Source: Platanthera guangdongensis
Taxonomy: Eukaryota > Streptophyta > Magnoliopsida > Asparagales > Orchidaceae
NCBI GenBank assembly: GCA_039583875.1
Contig: CM077150.1
Span: 174,229,499 to 174,293,498, forward strand
DNA length: 64,000 bases
Direction of reading: 5' to 3'
Positions 10,570 to 22,469 of the stretch are shown piece by piece (within the stretch, counting starts at the first letter, position 1; each line of letters starts with the position of its first letter). The position numbers were made by a program, and so were the translations under genes. The notes under the pieces were generated by a model. The model was not told the DNA's origin. It made no database searches and saw nothing but the letters and a program-made list of their open reading frames with translations.

Positions 10570-12080
10570 ATTATTGGATTCCTAGTTTGGATTTGGGCTA
10601 GGTTCACTATTAGGTTATTGATCCTCCATGTATAGCCTATGGTCAAATTGTTAGTTGTAAGATCTAGGCCAGTCTGATTAGGTTAGACAAACATTGATCC
10701 AGCCCTTAGAAGAAATCAGCGATCCAGACATAGAAGAATAACAGTCTTTAAGAGTTTAGAGAATCAGTTCGAAGTTGTTTGAACTCAGCTCGACGATCGT
10801 CGATTGCTGATCGACAAACTCAGAGTCCCTACTCTGAGCTGAGCTCTGCAAACTTGGAGCTCAGGTCGACTATCTTCCCTCTTCTCTCAAGTTTTCTGGT
10901 CGACGAAAATCTATCTCAGGTCTACGAACTTGGGGATCAACTTTGACAGACTATTTTCTAGATTAACTTTCTCTGAGCCCAGGTCGACAAAGATGATTTC
11001 TCAGCTCGACGAACTTGAAGTTTAGGTCGGCGAAATCTTTCCTGAGTTCGACGATTTCTCTCAGTATCAATTTGGCGATTTTTCTCATTTTGAATTCAGA
11101 ATTTATTATTATATGCCTATAAATGCTCTGATAATTAATGCTTCATATTCTCAAGAATATGGCCATTTCAAGGAAACATTAATTATGGTATTCACAGTGA
11201 ATTTATTTGGCTAAATTGTTGGGATTGTTGAGAAAACAATTAAAGATCATTACTAGCCGGCCAAATCCAAGATTTTTTGCAGTCAATTATGGTTAGAATT
11301 CAAATTAAAATGTTAGTTTCAGTAAGGAATATAAAAGGAATATTTTCGGAAGTTCAAATAAGGGAATTGACACAGAGAATTCACTCAAACACATAGAGAT
11401 ATACCGAGAAACTAACAAAGCTTTTCACCATCAACTTCAAAGCTTTTCAAGGGACAACTATTCAATATCGGTCCAAAACGTTTCTGAAGATCTTCAAAAA
11501 AAATTGAAGGCCTACACCCTGAGCAAAGCTCTCATCTTCCTGAACCACTCAACATCTCAGGGGGAGCTTTGATAAGATCAAATCCACTAGTCTTCTCTTA
11601 GACTGTTGACAGAGAAGAACATCATCAATTTTCTTTTTCCAACTGTGTACAGTGTTATAACTCCCTTCAAACGTTAACCTCTTTGGTTGTCGAGACTCCC
11701 GATCAGAAGACTTGGTTTGTTTTTTGGGCACCTAATCAAAAGCTTAAAGGGTTGTGAGATCTCCCTTGAAATAAATCTTGTGGTGACAGGGCACCTGAGA
11801 AAAAACCTATGGTGGAAGGGCACCTGATCAAAAAGCTGTTAGTGGATTCCTACCAAGGTGGTAGAAGAGTGGATGTACCCAAGTTTAGGGGAACCACTAT
11901 ACATTTCTGTTGTCATCTGGATTGCTTTATTGTTTATCTGCTGTGCTGTGATTGTTTTTGATTTCATCTCTCTTTATACTTACTTATCACTTATTTTAAT
12001 CCACTGTAAAAATTAATTAAAATTTTAAAATACTTTATTCACCCCCCTCTAAAGTTAAGCAGATCTATCACTTACTTTCA
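10570..12080 (+). repeat. A 5' LTR (5' end missing)
   Basis: The 3' boundary is CTTTCA at 12080, followed by ATTGGTATC. It includes a palindrome-rich U3 segment (about 10790-11090) with repeated GTCGACGAA/TTCGTCGAC-type units and a likely TATA box (TATAAAAGG near 11331). It also has the conserved R-U5 block GTGGATGTACCCAAG-GGGAACCACTATA (about 11870-11910) that B, C, D and F share. The start is not recognisable and the join to the copia relic at about 10570 is approximate. Confidence 0.75.
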
Positions 12081-12082
12081 AT

Positions 12083-12100
12083 TGGTATCTGAGGGCAAGG
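12083..12100 (+). other. A primer binding site (Met-tRNA type)
   Basis: TGGTATCTGAGGGCAAGG follows the LTR end by two bases. TGGTATC is the standard complement of the plant initiator Met-tRNA 3' end. One base departs from the TGGTATCAGAG seen in element D. Confidence 0.75.
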
Positions 12101-12179
12101 TTGTTTGGTTTCACAAGCTAATACCTGAACCAAAGGTTCCTTTGATAGATCTTAATATCTCTAGTGTCTCTCTCATATC

Positions 12180-14275
12180 ATGGGACAGAATAAAGAATAT
12201 TCAAGCACCAGACCTCCAGACTGTAATATGAATAAGCTTGCAATCTGGAAGGCAAAAATCAGATTATATATGAACTCTATTGATGAAGATATCTATAATT
12301 CTATCTTGACAGATCCCCCACTCCTTCAACCTCTACTTTAACAAGTACCTCAACAGTTCCTCCACTTGAGTGGACAGAAGCTCAGAAGAAGGCAAAGAAT
12401 GCTGATGTAAAGGCCATAAACATTCTAGCACAAACTATGTCAGATGACATATTTCAGAAGGTGGCTGAGTGCACTTCAGCAAATGAAATTTGCGACTCTC
12501 TAAACCAAATGGTTGCAGGATAAGATGATGAGAGAAAGGACAGAAGATCTCATCTCATCTCTCAATATGAAAATTTCAAGAAAGAAGAATCTGAGTCAGT
12601 GGCTGACATGTACAATAGACTCTGCTTAATTGTAAATGAGTTGAAGAACCTAGACAAAAATATCTCACTGACTGAGAAAAATGACAAAATCCTAATGTGC
12701 TTACCTAGCTCATGGGATTCTAGGATTTGGCCAATCAAGGAGGCCAGAAGTCTGAATTAAATTTCCACTGAGGCTCTTCTAGGCAAGCTCAAATCTTATG
12801 AGCAGCTTATAAAGACAAGATAAGCAGCTGAGCAAAAGACCTCTACATCAGGAAGAAAAGAGCAAAGCATTTCCTTTAAGGAATCTGAAGCTCTACCAGT
12901 AAATGAAGAGTTGATGAGTCTGCTTGCCAAAAGATTCTACAAAATGGCTAGGAAAGACTTCAGAAGAAGGTCAACAAGGCAAGATGACAGACTAAGATTT
13001 GACAAAACTCCTACCAAGAAGATTGTATACTTTGGTTCCAAAAAGCCTGGACACATTCTTTTTTAGTGTCCAAAAAATCAAAAGAAGGAAAGAAGAAGAG
13101 ACAAGGACTCCAAGAAACAATACAGCAAGCCCTCTTCCAGCAAGCACAAGAGGAAGGAAAAATGTTTTGTTGCTGAAACCTAAAGTGAAACAGAAGAAGA
13201 ATCTTCATCTTCCAGCTCCAGTGAAGATAAACAATAAGCTAAAGCAAAAGAAGTTTGCTTGATGGCTATCCATGCATCACGCAATCCGTTAGAAGCTGGA
13301 GAATCAGAAGCTGAAAAGTTTGAGTCTGAAGAGGATCAGGTAATATCCTCCTTTGTTTTTTTACTTCTGAACATTTTAAAACTGAATTTAAATTATTATG
13401 TAATGATCTAATCAAATCTGAGAAGGAAATCAAGCTTCTCAAAGATAAACTAACTGAATATGATAACTTGCTTTCTGAAAACATTAAATTAAAAGATGAA
13501 CTAGATGTAGCTTCTGCACAAATCATCTCATTAAAAACTAAACTGAATGAGGATAAGCAATTTGAAGAATCCCTAAATGGGAGAAGCATCAAATTGATGG
13601 ACATCACAAGGACTGTAAATGTCAGGCTTAATGGCAAGCTGGGCTTGGGTGTTTCATCAAGCCAACCACATTTAATTCAAAAAAACATTCTCTCAACCCC
13701 CATTAAATTCATATCTGCAAATTGTAAAGAAAAGGCATATGAGAATAACAAACCAATTGAATTAAATCAAAAATCCAAGGAAAGGAGAAAGAATAAGAAA
13801 AGCCTTAAGCATAACAATGTTCAATAGATTTTCTCGAACTCAGATCGACGAAATATGTACAGTTCGTCGAACTCAAGTCGACGAACTCTGAATGCAGATT
13901 TTTATTATAATTATTCTTGGAACTCGATCGACGAAACTAATATGGTTCATCGAGGCAAGATCGATGATATTGGGGAACAGAGAATGAATATTTCCATTCT
14001 CTGAGCGGAGTTCGACGAACTCATCCCTATTCATCGAACTCAGTTCGACGAACTTATCAGAATTCGTCGACCCCAATTCAGATTAACAGAAACTTTAATT
14101 ACCCCAGAACATTTAATCAATCAAAAGAATTGGTCAACCCATTTACCCAATTGATAATTCCACTTATGAAATTTCACCCCCTAGGATATAAAAATTAACA
14201 TGAATGTTCTTATATTTCTAGTTTTAAATTAGTAAAGAACCAAGGACCCAAGGTTATTTGGGTCAAGAACACCTA
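12180..14275 (+). pseudogene. A gag
   Basis: The start ATG at 12180 gives MGQNKEYSS. A UBN2/copia-type Gag domain follows (LAIWKAKIRLYMNSIDEDIY, then the SLNQMVAG and YNRLCLIVNELKNL blocks, to about 12840). The zinc knuckle near 13025-13070 is degenerate: its first Cys is missing and a TAG sits before the last Cys. A coiled-coil-like segment follows in another frame (about 13380-13600). The C-terminal end GPKVIWVKNT and TAA lie at about 14250-14277. At least three in-frame stops and two frameshifts are present. Unlike Gag of B, C and D there is no second zinc knuckle, and a palindrome array (13835-14085) occupies that region. Confidence 0.78.
13835..14085 (+). repeat. A internal palindrome array between gag and pol
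   Basis: This is a cluster of TCGACGAA, TTCGTCGA and ACTCAGWTCGACGAA-type units, the same motif as in the A LTR U3 and in the spacer before its env-like ORF. It interrupts the 3' end of gag where the other elements encode their second zinc knuckle. Confidence 0.75.
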
Positions 14276-14277
14276 AT

Positions 14278-17200
14278 TTTTTACTTTTCAGGGGAAAGGT
14301 TATCCTACCATAGATGATCAATGGTACCTGGATAGTGGTTTCTCAAAGCACATGATAGGAAGCAAGGATAATTTAACAAACTACAAGTCCAAGCTTGGTC
14401 AAAAGGTGATATTTGTTGACTCCAACTGTGGCTAGACTGAAGTCTATTAGAATGTCAAAATTGGAGCTTGCACCTTCAAGAAAGTTGCATATGTGAGTTG
14501 TTTAAAACATAACCTGATATCCATAAGCCAATTATGTGATGAAGGTTATCAGGTATCCTTTAACCATTCATCTTGCATTATATCTTCTGTAGATAATAAA
14601 ACTGTCTTAAATGGTTGGTAGGGAAACATCTATATAGTAAACTTCAAATCTACTATGTCAGAAATTTGCTTATTTAATCAAATCAGTAATAATAATGAAT
14701 TATGGCATAAAAGATTAGGACATGTTAATCTTAAAAATATTGCTAAACTCTCTAGGGACAACCTTGTCAGAGGATTTCCTTCTTTCCCCTACAAGAAGTA
14801 AGCCTTTGCAGGGCTTGTCAATTAGGCAAGCAAACCAAAAATAGCTTTAAATCTATTAATAAGAGTGATTCACCAAGAATTATGTACCTGCTACATATGG
14901 ATCTATTTGGACCCGTTGTTGTACAGTGCTTGGGAGGGAATTCTTATACCTTAGTTATTGTAGATGACTTCTCTAGGTTCACTTGGGTATTCTTCGTGAG
15001 AAACAAGTCAGATAACTTTAAATTTCTTACAGACTCTTAAGAGCATATAGATTTTGTACTCTACTCCAGTTACATTGATCAGAAGTGATCATGGTATTGA
15101 GTTTGAATCTTTTCCTATGCAAGAATTCTGTGAGATGGAAGGTATCAGGCATTGCTTCTTTACAATTAGAACTCCTCAACAAAATGGGGTAGCAGAAAAG
15201 AAAAATAGAACCCTCATTGAAGCTGCAGGTACATTGCTTGCAGATGCTTACTTGCCCCTATCCTTTTGGGCAGAGGCTGTAGGAACAACAAATTATATCC
15301 TGAATAGAAGTTTAATACGTAAACTTAATGGCAAGACTCCCTATGAACTACTCAAAGGGAAGCAACCTAAAAGAGACTACTTTAGAATGTTTGGCTGTAG
15401 ATGTTATATTCATAATATTAACAAGAAACATCTTAGAAAGCTGAAGCCAAAGTTGAAGTGGGAATTTTTTTTGGATATTCCCAAGTCAGCAAGGCCTATA
15501 GGGTTTTTAAAAAATCATCTTTAAAAATGGAAGAATATGTACATATAACCTTTGATGAAGATAACATGTATTACAAGGAGAAGGATTCTTCTACCAAAGA
15601 TTTATTGTAGGTACCCCAACTATGTGGGAAATTGGATGATTTAAACCTCACCCAAGAGGTCATATCACATCCTTCTCATCAAGTTGATGAAGACAGCAAA
15701 GAAGATTTAAATGAAATGATTGCTGAACCACCAATGATAAATATAATTCTACAAGAGGAATTAATTCCTAATTCTGTTGCTGAACCAACTCCTCCTACTG
15801 ATCTTGTCACACTTAGAGATCACCTTATATCTCATATGATTGGAGACATATCAGTTGGTGTGCAAACAAGGCATCAACTCAACCAAGATTTGATGCATGT
15901 TTGCTTCATATCTAAACTTGAGCCCCAATCCATAAAATATGCAGAGCAAGATCCACACTGGATTATTGCATTGTAAGAGGAGCTCAATCAGTTTAAGAAA
16001 TGTAGAGTTTGGGATTTAGTTTCAAGTCCCAAAGGCTACACAGTCATTGGAACTAAATGGGTATTTAGAAACAAACTAGATGCACAAGGAGCTATCTTCA
16101 GAAACAAAGCAAGGCTGGTAGCACAAGGATATAGATAGGAAGAAGGAATTGACTATGATCAGACCTTGCACATGTTGCAAGACTGAAAGCTATCAGGATA
16201 TTTCTTGCTTATGCAGCCTACAAGAAGTTCAAGGTCTACCAAATGGATGTCAAAAGTGTCTTTCTTAATGGTGAACTCAAAGAGGAAGTATATGTGGAAC
16301 AACCACCAGGTTTTATCTCTCTAACTCATCCCTCTTTTGTTTTCAAATTGCATAAAGCTCTTTATGTTTTAAATCAAGCTTCAAGAGCTTGGTATGAGAC
16401 CCTTGCTAGCTTTCTTTTAGAGCATAAGTTCACTGGGGGCATTGTAGATAGAACTTTGTTCATTAGGCATCATAAAGATAAAATATTATTAGTACAAATA
16501 TATGTAGATGACATCATTTTTGGCTCTATAGATTCAAAACTATGCAAAAGGTTTTCTGACATAATGCATTCGAAGTTTGAAATGAGTAGCATGGGGGAGC
16601 TTTCTTACTTCCTTGGTCTCCAAGTGAAGTAAATCCTCTGATGACATATTCATTTCCCAATCAAAATATGCTAAAGAGCTAGTTAAAAGATTGGGATGAC
16701 TGATGCTACAGCCAAGAAAACTCCCATGGTTTCTAATGAGGTGATTGATTCTGATGAACATGGCAAGCCAATTGATTAGAAAACATATACGGCTATTGTT
16801 GGGTCTTTATTATATCTCATAGGTAGTAGACCAGATATTATGTTTGCTACATGTCTTTGTGCTAGGTTCTAGGTGAACTCTAAAGAATCTCAATTTATTT
16901 TCCTTAAACGAATTTTGAGATATATAAAGGGTTGCCCAGATCTAGGACACTTTTATCCAACAGAGTCAGAATTTGACTTAACTGTATTCTCAGATTCTGA
17001 CTATGCTGGATGGAGAGTGGACAAAAAAAGCACATCAAAAACATGCCAGTTCCTTGGAGATAGGCTTGTGTTCTGGTTTTGTAAGAAGTAGACATCTGTG
17101 TCAACTTCAACTGCAGAAAGCTGAATACATTGTAGTTGGCAGCTGTTGTTCACAAATATTGTGGATTCAAAACCAATCCTGGATTATGGCATCAACTTAA

Positions 17201-17448
17201 ATAATTCAACTATATTTTGTGACAATACTAGTGTAATTTCAATTGCACAAAATCCAGTACTGCATAGTAGAACTAAGCATATAGAGATTGGACATCATTT
17301 CATTAGAGATTGTTTGGACAAAAGGAAAATTAATCTTGTCTTTATCTCTACTGATTTTCAAAGAGTAGACATCTTCACTAAACCATTGTATGAGAAGAAA
17401 CGTTTGTTCTTTCTGAATCCTCTAGGTATGATTAATGGAGAAGTTTAA
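14278..17448 (+). pseudogene. A pol (protease, integrase, RT, RNase H)
   Basis: The polyprotein follows the gag TAA in the same frame. Protease: WYLDSG at 14322. GAG-pre-integrase: ELWHKRLGHVNLKNI near 14700. Integrase catalytic core in pieces: IRSDHGIEFES (about 15070) and PQQNGVAEKKNRTLIEA (about 15180). RT: IGTKWVFRNK (about 16050), [11 protein letters not shown] (about 16240), YVDD motif near 16500. RNase H: FSDSDYAGW (about 16990) and KHIEIGHHFIRD (about 17275). Numerous in-frame stops (near 14437, 14622, 14800, 15520, 15975, 16138, 16630) and frameshifts make it non-functional. The domain order is that of Ty1/copia. Confidence 0.9.
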
Positions 17449-17459
17449 TTTGATTTATG

Positions 17460-17720
17460 TCCAAGGTCGAAGAATTGATCACATTTTGTCGAACGAAGAT
17501 CGACGATCTGAGAACTATTCTTGAGATATTTCGTCGACCTGAGATCGACGAACTCTCTGCGTGAAGTTATTTCGTCTGGCGGAGATCGACGATCTTGCTT
17601 CAAAAACATTTTCGTCGACCTGAGAATGATGAAAAGTTTTCCCCTCTTCCAACTGAGCTCAACGATATTATTTCTTCATGAAAATTTTTCGTCGACCTAA
17701 GAACAGAGATTCTTTTTATT
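17460..17720 (+). repeat. A palindrome array upstream of the env-like ORF
   Basis: Repeated TTCGTCGACCTGAGATCGACGA and GTCGAACGAAGATCGACGA-like units, the same motif class as in the A LTR U3. It lies between the RNase H end and the env-like start at 17875. Downstream are a weak TATA-like CTTATAACTA (about 17760) and an acceptor-like CTTTGCAG (about 17829-17836). Confidence 0.75.
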
Positions 17721-17874
17721 TTTCGCAGGACAGAGCCCGCCGTTTCATATTTTGAAAACCTTATAACTAGGTTTTCTTCGTGCTCTATCCCGCGCTTTCT
17801 ATTCTCTTGCACTTGATCTCTCTCTTGTCTTTGCAGGAAAATCAATTGCGATTCCGACGCTCTCCCTCTCAAGC

Positions 17875-18417
17875 ATGAAGTTTGACACCGGCTTCGACAT
17901 CGATTTTGATTCCTTCAACCATACTGATCAGATCTTCATAGATATTCTACAGCTGTTTGACGAACAATAACTCAAGAAATTCATGACCACCAGAATCAAG
18001 TTACCAGCAACTGAAATAAGGGAATGAGTTTATACTTCAACCTCTCCTGATGCAGAAACTATGACTGGTACCATCGGCAACAATCATGTTACCCTATCCC
18101 CTGATATTTTAACGAAAGTTTTTGATTTGGTAAGTAGAGAAGGAGATATTGAATTAGATAACTCCGAATATGATAATATGTTAACTAGAATGGGTCACTC
18201 TGAAGGAAACCCTAATAAGCATCTGAAAAAGAATTTATCTGTTGAATATAAATTTCTAGCAACTATTGTTGGTAAGATTTTTTTAGGCAAACACACGGCC
18301 CATGACTATATAACCACTCACCAGTTCTTGGTGATGCGTGCTCTGCTAAATAAGAAAGCAGTAAATTGGGGAAAGTTATTATTTGAGTTGATTAGGAAGA
18401 AAAATTCTAAGAAATAA
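17875..18417 (+). pseudogene. A env-like ORF (N-terminal part)
   Basis: The ATG at 17875 opens a frame with stops at 17968-17970 (TAA) and 18025-18027 (TGA), then open to 18417. The segment at about 18240-18390 (IVGKIFLGKHTAHDYITTH, then MRALLNKKAVNWGKLLFELI) aligns with the same block of the B and C env-like proteins. It is therefore the same third-ORF family. Function is unknown: no signal peptide or transmembrane segment is visible, so env-like refers only to position. Homology is lost near 18395, where foreign sequence begins. Confidence 0.7.
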
Positions 18418-18640
18418 ATTTGTTTTGGTAGGATATTCGGAATTTTCCTCCTGGCCAAGACACCTGAATTATTGGTCTCCCAGACCATATTCATAAATGC
18501 CTCCAAGAGTATAACCTCTGCCTTGTTTGGTAGATGGAAGAGGTCTTTCCCAAGACCTTCCATGGCTTCTGTACAATCCCGTGTCCGGCTAGCAAGGTCG
18601 CCAGGAACTAGACAGATCGGGCTGAAGATAGTGGGCGAGC
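18418..18640 (-). other. Unassigned segment between A and T2
   Basis: A minus-strand open frame (about 18420-18560) encodes a plausible but unrecognised peptide with the block AEVILLEAFMNMVWETNNSG. It has no motif I can name. It may be the remainder of another retroelement ORF. Confidence 0.3.
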
Positions 18641-19321
18641 TCGACAGTAGATAAGCCAAGACCGAGCTCGTTATTCGTCGACCGAAGATCGGCATTCATC
18701 GAACGAAGATCAGCATTTGTCGACCCCGAGCTCGGCATTCGCCGAGCTAGTCCATGAATCGTCAAGCTCAGGTCAACAGATGGAGACCAATGGATGGGCG
18801 AGCTCACCGTCCCAGCTCGCGCCCTCACAACGGAGCTCGGCAACAGCAGGCGAGCAGAACCTGCCGAGGTGATCAAGCTCCCCAGCTCGTCTGGATGCAT
18901 GAGGTACTTTTTACTGTTTTGACCCCGCTGGTCTGCCTATAGCCCTTCAAAACAGCGGAGTTTGGCTATTGGCAGACCAGACCAAGGGTTTTTTGGTAAC
19001 TTCAGGTCAGTTCATTTGGTTATTGGCAGTTCAGATTCCAAAAACTATAAATAAGACCCAAGGGGTACCACAGAAGGAAGGTTTCCTGTGCTCTCCAGCT
19101 CCAGTTTTCACGTGCTTTCTGAGGGTACCTTAGCTCGGTCTCTGGCTAAGGAGGGGAAGTGCTCTCAGATCTTCCGGGTGCGTGGTGGGTCCTCCCCGCC
19201 GAGCCCTTGGGTCGGTCTTTCCTTGTTTTCTTTGTTGTTTTGCTTGTAGGAGTGAAGTAGGCGCGAGACCACCCCTTCCCCGAGGGTGAACTTCACAGGA
19301 GACCGTTTTTCGGTTTCAACA
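18641..19321 (+). repeat. T2: Tat-like gypsy LTR (3' portion)
   Basis: It aligns with T1 over about 18910-19321. It has a TATA box (TATAAATA, 19046-19053) and ends TTTCAACA at 19321. The U3 part (18650-18880) is rich in GAGCTCG palindromes and TTCGTCGAC/TCGAACGAAGATC units that resemble those of copia A. The start of the LTR is not identified. Confidence 0.7.
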
Positions 19322-19324
19322 TTT

Positions 19325-19692
19325 TGGTGCGGTGAGTGTGGAGCGTCGTAAGTGTAGAAAAGCTTCAGAGAGTTCGATGATAGGCCGGACTCGCCCCCCG
19401 CCACCCCCCCCCCTCTCGCTACGGTGGGGACGTTCGAGGATTTCAGGAATGAAGTGCTGAACCTCATCAAGTTCGCACTCGGCAAGTGGGCCGAGTGCTC
19501 GACTCCAGCAGTCCAGATCACGACCGCACCCTCTTTGGGCGAGGACGCCCCTGGTAGGCGAGCTGGGAAGGAAGTGGACGAGGAAGGCCGGGGGTGCGAG
19601 CTCCCCGGGTGCGAGCTCCCCGGGTGCGAGCTCTTCCCCGGCTCGGTAGGTCGAGGCTGGTTCGGTGAGCTAGGCTCGCGAGATTCTCCAGT
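19325..19692 (+). pseudogene. T2 primer region and gag N-terminal fragment
   Basis: TGGTGCGGTGAG at 19325 follows the LTR end by three bases and is the presumed primer site, though I cannot assign the tRNA. A frame from about 19379 reads through a run of prolines into TFEDFRNEVLNLIKFALGKWAEC and an acidic, Gly-rich tail with three CELPG-like repeats. It looks like the N-terminus of a Tat-type Gag, but no core domain is reached before H interrupts it at 19692. Confidence 0.5.
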
Positions 19693-21617
19693 GTAACGCC
19701 CCCTATCCGTCGCATAGCATATAGCAGTAGGTCCGGCAGGGGCCCGACGCCATATACCACAGAAAGATCGGGTGGTTACTCAATAGAAACCATCCAACCA
19801 ATCACAACGTCCTACACAGAGCATTCTAGCGGAAGCAGTTTAAATAGTTGCAATTAAAAGAACCCAACAACAAGCATGAATGTCCACTAATAAGCCAAAA
19901 AAGGAATGAAGTACATACACAAGTACTGGCCTTAAGGCCTTACAAATGGTTTACTCATATTACATGTTTTCCATACCACGGCACGCAGACCGGTCATACA
20001 TGAACAAAAGCAAGTAAATGGTCCAATTAGGCCTTCGAGGGTCGTCTTCGCAATTTGGGCTTTAGCCCGCTATTGACTGCTTGGTCCAGCAACACCTGTA
20101 AGCAACAAACCACCGCACGGTGGCAAACAAAGGCAACGATCATCAATGCTGACAAAATTATAACGATCCCTCCCCCAACTCGGGGCGGCGATGCTCCTTC
20201 CCTGCACTTTATTAGTATAACCAAGCAGTATAGTAATATCACTACTTCACAGGCGTAGGCTCGCACGGCCACACACCCTGTGCACTCAGGGAACATTCTC
20301 GGTGACCATGGTCAATGTTCGCCGATTCACCACCATCCCTTTGGACGGCCAAATAATGAGCATTTTGTCTTCTCGGCAGGGGTCACGGTAATTTAAACTA
20401 AAGACCGCCGAAGACCCTCATCTATGCCAACGGCTCTAACCGAACGACATAGAATGGGTACGGTTCCGCCTGACCCGTTGCTCACACCGCGACGTATATT
20501 TAAAATATATGCGCGGGTCAAACTTCTCCCGAGTCCCGTTTCTGTCACACACTTCACATAACCCAGTTATGTTCAAGTTGGCTCCCAGGCAACCAAGTTG
20601 GCAAGATCGCGCATCCGCCCAGTTTTCCAGTTGCACCTTAGGGTTAATCCCCAAGGCTCCCTGTTGCAATCTACCATGTATAAAACCCGAAAAACAAACA
20701 TTCGCACGGAGTCTTCTCCGGCCTTTTTGCAATGCAACATCACCGATCCAGACCAACATGTCCGGATAGGCTTCACACATCATGCCTATGTCCGTTCTCG
20801 ATTAGGACTCTACACAATGGGGATTTTATATATCTACCAGAAGGAACGCCTCCAACTTACTGCAAACTCGCGAGATCGGGCTTCCTATGCAAAACGCAAA
20901 CTCGCGAGAGCGGGCTTCCTATGCAAAATAAGGAGAGCTTCATATGATCAAGTAGAGAATCGTTACCCTAGCGTTCTTCCTTGGCGCCATGGAAATGTAC
21001 GCGGATGAAAAGCACCGCAATCTCCTTGCCTTCGTAGATCCGAAGTCGGCTCGCGATTTGGAGCTCTAAAACTCCCACCAATGACTGGATCTAGACTTCT
21101 TCTTCCTCCTTTGCTCTCCCCTCTCTCTAAGATTTAGACAGAGAACTACGGCAGAAAAATAAGGGTATTGAAACCCTTTTCTTCGGTATAACCCCTTCGG
21201 GATAACCACAGTCGTCGGGTCCCACAAAAAGGGATGCACGGACACGATCCAGGTCTGACCTGGACAAATGGGGGTAAACACCGCATAGTACACCAACAGG
21301 AGTAGGACACGTCCGCGACAAAATAATGTCAGATCATTAGTCAACTCCCGCCAAAACCCCTGTGTTAAAACTCCGCGTTGACAGAATCAAACACGCCACA
21401 ATCCGCCACGCGCTCGACGATCGTCGAACCAATATCGTTAACCGCTGCTAGATCATAGAACAGAGATCTCTGGCCAAATCGTCGAACGCAACCAGATCGT
21501 AGAATGGAGATCTCTGGCCAAATAGTCGAACGCATGGCCCGATCGTCGAACCCACGGCCCGATCGTCGAACCCACGGCCCGATCGTCGAACCAAACTCGA
21601 CACGCCCTGGGACACGC
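19693..21617 (-). repeat. H: gypsy LTR of the G family, minus strand, interrupted by B
   Basis: The left edge TGTAACGCCCCC (19693) is the reverse complement of an LTR end. From there to about 21130 it is homologous, inverted, to the G LTR (22470-24783), including the cytosine-rich block, the GCCTTCGAGGG stretch and the AAGGCCTTAAGGC-like region. On its U3 side it carries TCGTCGAAC-type repeats instead of the GTGTCGACAC repeats of G. It stops at 21617, where copia B begins, and the missing 80-90 bp should lie beyond B. It interrupts the T2 gag on its left. No internal region is seen, so it is a solo LTR or an LTR edge. Confidence 0.75.
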
Positions 21618-22469
21618 TGTTGGGTATTACATCCACACTAACCCAGATTTGATGAAGTCACCCTGGAACTAAGATGAATTAAGTTGTATTTGATGCTTGG
21701 TTTGAGTTATATGTTTGCAGGAATTTCACTGGGAAGTGTCGACCAATGTCAGTCCACAGTGGGTCACCAAACACAGGAACTGTGCAATGTAATCCCTCAT
21801 TGCATATTCCAAGGTGTTGACTCATGTGTGGTCTCTCTATTGGGATACACTTCATATTCAAGCTATTGGACCTTGGTAAAAGGATTGGAAGTTGACTACA
21901 TTAGAAGAAAGAGTTTCCAACAACAAAATTCTCTAAGTCTTTTACTCGAGTAGGTCCATAACTACTCGAGTAGATTGGTTATAATTTACTCGAGTAGAGA
22001 AGCTTTATACTCGAGTACTTAAGTGTATCTCTCGTGTAGCTAAGTTATGTACTCGAGTAAACTTAGTCATATACTCGAGTAGCATGTTTATATACTCGAG
22101 TAGATCATTTATTATACCCGAGTATTAAAGGCTTCACTCGTCAAAATTCTTCTAAGTCATGGACTCGAGTAAAAACACTCACATACTCGAGTTGGTATAC
22201 TCACATACTCGAGTAGATAGAAACATACTCGAGTAGTTCATTATACCTACTCGAGTAGATTGTGTCTCACTCGTGTACTTTGTAATTTTCCTAACTCCGG
22301 AATTTTCTAAGTCTTTTACTCGAGTAGAACTTTCACGTACTCGAGTAGATCACTTCCTCTCGAGTAGTTTAGTTCAACTACTCGAGTAGCTGCTTGCTGT
22401 CGTCTTCAGAATTTATTCCAAGTATTCCACTCGAGTAGTCCTTCATGTACTCGAGTAGCTTATGTAATA
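21618..22469 (+). repeat. B 5' LTR, first part
   Basis: It begins TGTTGGG. From about 21945 to 22469 it holds roughly eighteen TACTCGAGTA-type palindromes spaced 20-35 bp apart, with a few degenerate CTCGTGTA units. It is cut at 22469 by G and continues at 33831. Confidence 0.85.

Larger units (their letters stand above)
10570..18417 (+). mobile_element. Element A: decayed copia (Sirevirus-like) element with env-like ORF
   Basis: The order is LTR (5' truncated), Met-tRNA primer site, gag, protease, integrase, RT, RNase H, palindrome-rich spacer, and env-like ORF fragment. This order (pol before an additional 3' ORF, integrase before RT) is that of Sirevirus-type copia elements. All frames are broken by several stops and frameshifts, so A is old. 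The left end lacks the TGTTGG start seen in B-D. The right end is cut inside the env-like ORF, and no 3' LTR is present. Confidence 0.85.
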
